A stretch of DNA of 7,244 nt from the NCBI GenBank assembly GCA_934445015.1, contig CAKSDJ010000062.1, forward strand, positions 1-7,244. Reading direction: 5' to 3'. This document shows, piece by piece, positions 5,397 to 7,244 of this stretch (within the stretch, counting starts at the first letter, position 1; each line of letters opens with the position of its first letter). This stretch comes from an uncultured Eubacteriales bacterium. GTDB lineage: Bacteria > Bacillota > Clostridia > Oscillospirales > Acutalibacteraceae. The position numbers and the translations under genes are program-made. The notes below the pieces were generated by a model. It ran no database searches. It was given only the letters and a program-made list of their open reading frames with translations, and was not told where the DNA came from.

Positions 5397-6872
5397 ATGG
5401 CAAATAAAAGTATATATCAGGATATTGCTTTAAGAACCGGCGGAGATATTTATATAGGTATTGTGGGCCCTGTGCGAACGGGTAAATCAACATTTATAAA
5501 GCAATTTATGGATAAACTGGTAATGCCTAATATATCTGAAGAGTTTGAAAAGGAACGAGCAAAAGATGAACTGCCGCAATCATCTGCCGGCAGGACAATT
5601 ATGACCACAGAACCTAAATTTATACCCGAAAAGGGCATAAAGGTAAATATAGACAACAACGCATCTATGAATGTTCGTCTTATTGATTGTGTAGGGTATA
5701 TTGTACCAAGCGCGTTAGGATATATTGAAAATGACCAGCCCCGTATGGTAAATACTCCCTGGTACGATGAACCTATACCGTTTAATATGGCGGCAGAAAT
5801 CGGCACACAAAAAGTTATTAACGAGCATTCCACAATAGGACTTGTAATAACAACAGACGGCAGTATAAGCGATATTCCGCGTGATGAATATGAAGAAGCA
5901 GAAAATCGGGTAATAACCGAACTTACCGAAATTGACAAACCGTTTATTGTTTTACTTAACTGCCTGGATCCGAAATCCGAGTCGGCAATTGACACGGCAG
6001 AGGCAATTTCAAAAAAACATCACGTACCCGTAATTCCGGTAAACTGCCTTGAACTCACAGAAAATGATATTAAGCAAATTCTGTCGCGTATATTATATGA
6101 ATTTCCGGTTAAAGAGATAAACGTCAATTTCCCCAAATGGATTAACTGCCTTCCTATAAATCATTGGTTGCGTTCCGATCTTATTAACTCGTTAAAATCG
6201 GCGTCGGGCATTAAACATGTGCGCGACATCAATGTTTTCGGTAAGTCATTTGAATGCAGTGAAAACACTACGGGATGTAAGGTTGATAATATTGATTTAG
6301 GCTACGGAAAAGCAGATATCACCATAGGTGTTAAACCCAAATTGTTTTATAAAATTCTTGCCGAGATGACAGGTCTTATTATAAATGATGAAATGGAGTT
6401 AATGAATTCAATAACCGAACTTGCAAAGATAAAAAAAGATTATATGCGTGTCAAAGATGCCCTTGATGAGGTAGAGGCAACCGGTTACGGCATAGTTATG
6501 CCTACTACCGAGGAACTTTCGCTCGAAGAACCCGAAATAGTAAAACAAGGCGGCAGATACGGCGTAAGGCTCCGTGCGTCGGCACCTTCGATACATTTAA
6601 TGAAAGCAAATATTACCACTGAGGTAAGCCCCATAGTCGGCAGTGAAAAACAATCCGAAGATCTGGTTATGTATCTGCTTAACGGCTTTGAGGACGATCC
6701 TACAAAGATCTGGGATTCAAATATTTTCGGTAAATCATTGCACGAACTTGTAAATGAGGGTCTTCATACAAAGTTGTCACGTATGCCGATTGACGCCCGT
6801 ATGCGTGTACAGGAAACGATAGAGCGTGTAATAAATGACGGTTGCAATGGCTTGGTATGTATAATTCTCTGA
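5397..6872 (+). CDS. spoIVA: Stage IV sporulation protein A, spore coat scaffold ATPase
   Basis: SpoIVA polymerises on the outer forespore membrane, driven by ATP hydrolysis, and forms the basement layer on which the spore coat is built; it is also needed for cortex formation. The 491 residues are essentially the same as the 492 of B. subtilis. The N-terminal domain, related to TRAFAC GTPases, carries Walker A GPVRTGKST (residues 24-32, Lys30), the threonine pair Thr70-Thr71, and the Walker B stretch VRLIDCVGY with Asp97; these positions coincide with those recalled for the B. subtilis protein. Where GTPases have NKxD, this has NCLD (188-191), consistent with ATP rather than GTP use. A middle region and a C-terminal domain follow, ending in LVCIIL, the membrane-anchoring tail typical of the family. 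GGAGGA lies six bases before the ATG. A sigma-E type promoter precedes it. No terminator is seen between it and the next gene. Confidence 0.98.
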   Translation: MANKSIYQDIALRTGGDIYIGIVGPVRTGKSTFIKQFMDKLVMPNISEEFEKERAKDELPQSSAGRTIMTTEPKFIPEKGIKVNIDNNASMNVRLIDCVGYIVPSALGYIENDQPRMVNTPWYDEPIPFNMAAEIGTQKVINEHSTIGLVITTDGSISDIPRDEYEEAENRVITELTEIDKPFIVLLNCLDPKSESAIDTAEAISKKHHVPVIPVNCLELTENDIKQILSRILYEFPVKEINVNFPKWINCLPINHWLRSDLINSLKSASGIKHVRDINVFGKSFECSENTTGCKVDNIDLGYGKADITIGVKPKLFYKILAEMTGLIINDEMELMNSITELAKIKKDYMRVKDALDEVEATGYGIVMPTTEELSLEEPEIVKQGGRYGVRLRASAPSIHLMKANITTEVSPIVGSEKQSEDLVMYLLNGFEDDPTKIWDSNIFGKSLHELVNEGLHTKLSRMPIDARMRVQETIERVINDGCNGLVCIIL

Positions 6873-6881
6873 ATATTGTCC

Positions 6882-6910
6882 TTGCAAAAATAAATGTTTT
6901 GTGTTATTAT
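6882..6910 (+). promoter_or_regulatory. Candidate promoter for the lipoprotein gene
   Basis: TTGCAA (6882-6887), 17 bases and TATTAT (6905-6910), with TGT directly before the -10 as an extended -10 element. A second frame, TATAAT at 6908-6913, gives a less suitable 20-base spacer. RNA would start near 6917, before the GAGGGG ribosome binding site. It begins just ten bases after the spoIVA stop. Confidence 0.55.
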
Positions 6911-6942
6911 AATAAAAATGTTTGTTTTTGGTGAGGGGTATT

Positions 6943-7244
6943 ATGAAAAATTTTTATAAAAAAGTTTTATTTCTTCTCTGTTTGTTACTTATAACTGCTT
7001 TTGTCGGCTGCAAAGAAAAAGCCATATACGCCGAAAATTTCGATTTTCAGTCATATCCCGATTATTGGAACTCGTTTAATCAAAACAGTAACGGCGATGT
7101 CTACATACCTAACGGCAAAGACAATACAACAACCGAAGCCGCAAGCACTTCCGAAAACACATCCGGTTCAGGTACTGGAAGTAAGCCGTCGGCTGATACA
7201 TCATCAGATGACTGGACTGCAAATTTCGGTTCGGATGATATGAC
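6943..7244 (+). CDS. Predicted secreted lipoprotein, truncated by window end
   Basis: Function unknown. The frame begins at ATG 6943 with GAGGGG (6933-6938) upstream and runs open past the window edge; 100 codons are seen. Residues 1-22 are a lipoprotein signal peptide: basic MKNFYKK, a hydrophobic core VLFLLCLLLITAF, then VGC with the lipid-anchored Cys23 (Phe at -3 is a relaxed lipobox). After a short segment rich in aromatic and acidic residues (31-46) there is a Ser/Thr/Gly/Asp-rich stretch (about 62-90) that looks like a flexible linker on the outside of the membrane; the functional domain, if any, lies beyond the window. It follows spoIVA by 70 bases and has its own candidate promoter, so it need not be a sporulation gene. 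Confidence 0.8.
   Translation, partial: MKNFYKKVLFLLCLLLITAFVGCKEKAIYAENFDFQSYPDYWNSFNQNSNGDVYIPNGKDNTTTEAASTSENTSGSGTGSKPSADTSSDDWTANFGSDDM

Noticed and set aside
5450..5995. 181-codon minus-strand reading frame inside spoIVA
   Set aside because: It is the complement of the conserved SpoIVA ATPase domain; its Ser/Ile-rich composition mirrors the codons of the true gene.
6881..6905. CAAAA/TTTTG hairpin after spoIVA as a terminator
   Set aside because: Only five AT-dominated pairs and no following T-run; the same bases make a better promoter.
7001..7243. Plus-strand frame starting at TTG 7001
   Set aside because: It overlaps the lipoprotein gene in another frame; the frame from 6943 has a ribosome binding site, signal peptide and lipid-anchor Cys.

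Overview
The window looks like chromosomal DNA of an anaerobic, endospore-forming low-GC Firmicute, most likely a gut member of the Clostridia. Three sporulation or spore-specific genes (spoVAC, spoVAD, spoIVA) support this, together with AT-rich spacers, good Shine-Dalgarno sites and a bile salt hydrolase-type enzyme. No phage, transposon, CRISPR array or plasmid function is visible.

Layout. The left end (1-1621, minus strand) holds two housekeeping genes: phosphoglycerate kinase, whose C-terminus is cut by the window edge, and upstream of it the tRNA wobble methyltransferase trmL. A divergent promoter pair sharing one -35 palindrome separates trmL from the plus-strand genes. Those are an unrecognised four-helix membrane protein (1712-2308), spoVAC (2342-2785) and spoVAD (2932-3948). 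A convergent choloylglycine hydrolase family gene (3997-4977, minus) follows, then tRNA-Ser(GGA) (minus, encoded CCA, own promoter and terminator). On the plus strand come spoIVA behind a sigma-E-type promoter, and the start of a lipoprotein gene that runs off the right end.

How the genes fit together. SpoVAC and SpoVAD belong to the machinery that moves dipicolinic acid into and out of the forespore/spore. SpoIVA is the ATP-driven scaffold of the spore coat, made in the mother cell. The genes therefore serve both compartments of the sporangium, but lie in separate transcription units. The usual clostridial spoVAC-AD-AE operon is altered: a strong intrinsic terminator lies between spoVAC and spoVAD, and spoVAE is not next to spoVAD.

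Most interesting signal. spoVAC and spoVAD are each preceded by the same forespore-type promoter layout, G(T/C)ATA, then 17 bases, then AACAATAACA. At spoVAC this promoter overlaps a GNRA-capped hairpin that covers the ribosome binding site. Read-through RNA from the upstream vegetative promoter would carry the complete hairpin. RNA begun at the forespore promoter would lack its 5' arm. This suggests a translational lock that a change of promoter opens. The mechanism is inferred; the sequence elements are directly visible.
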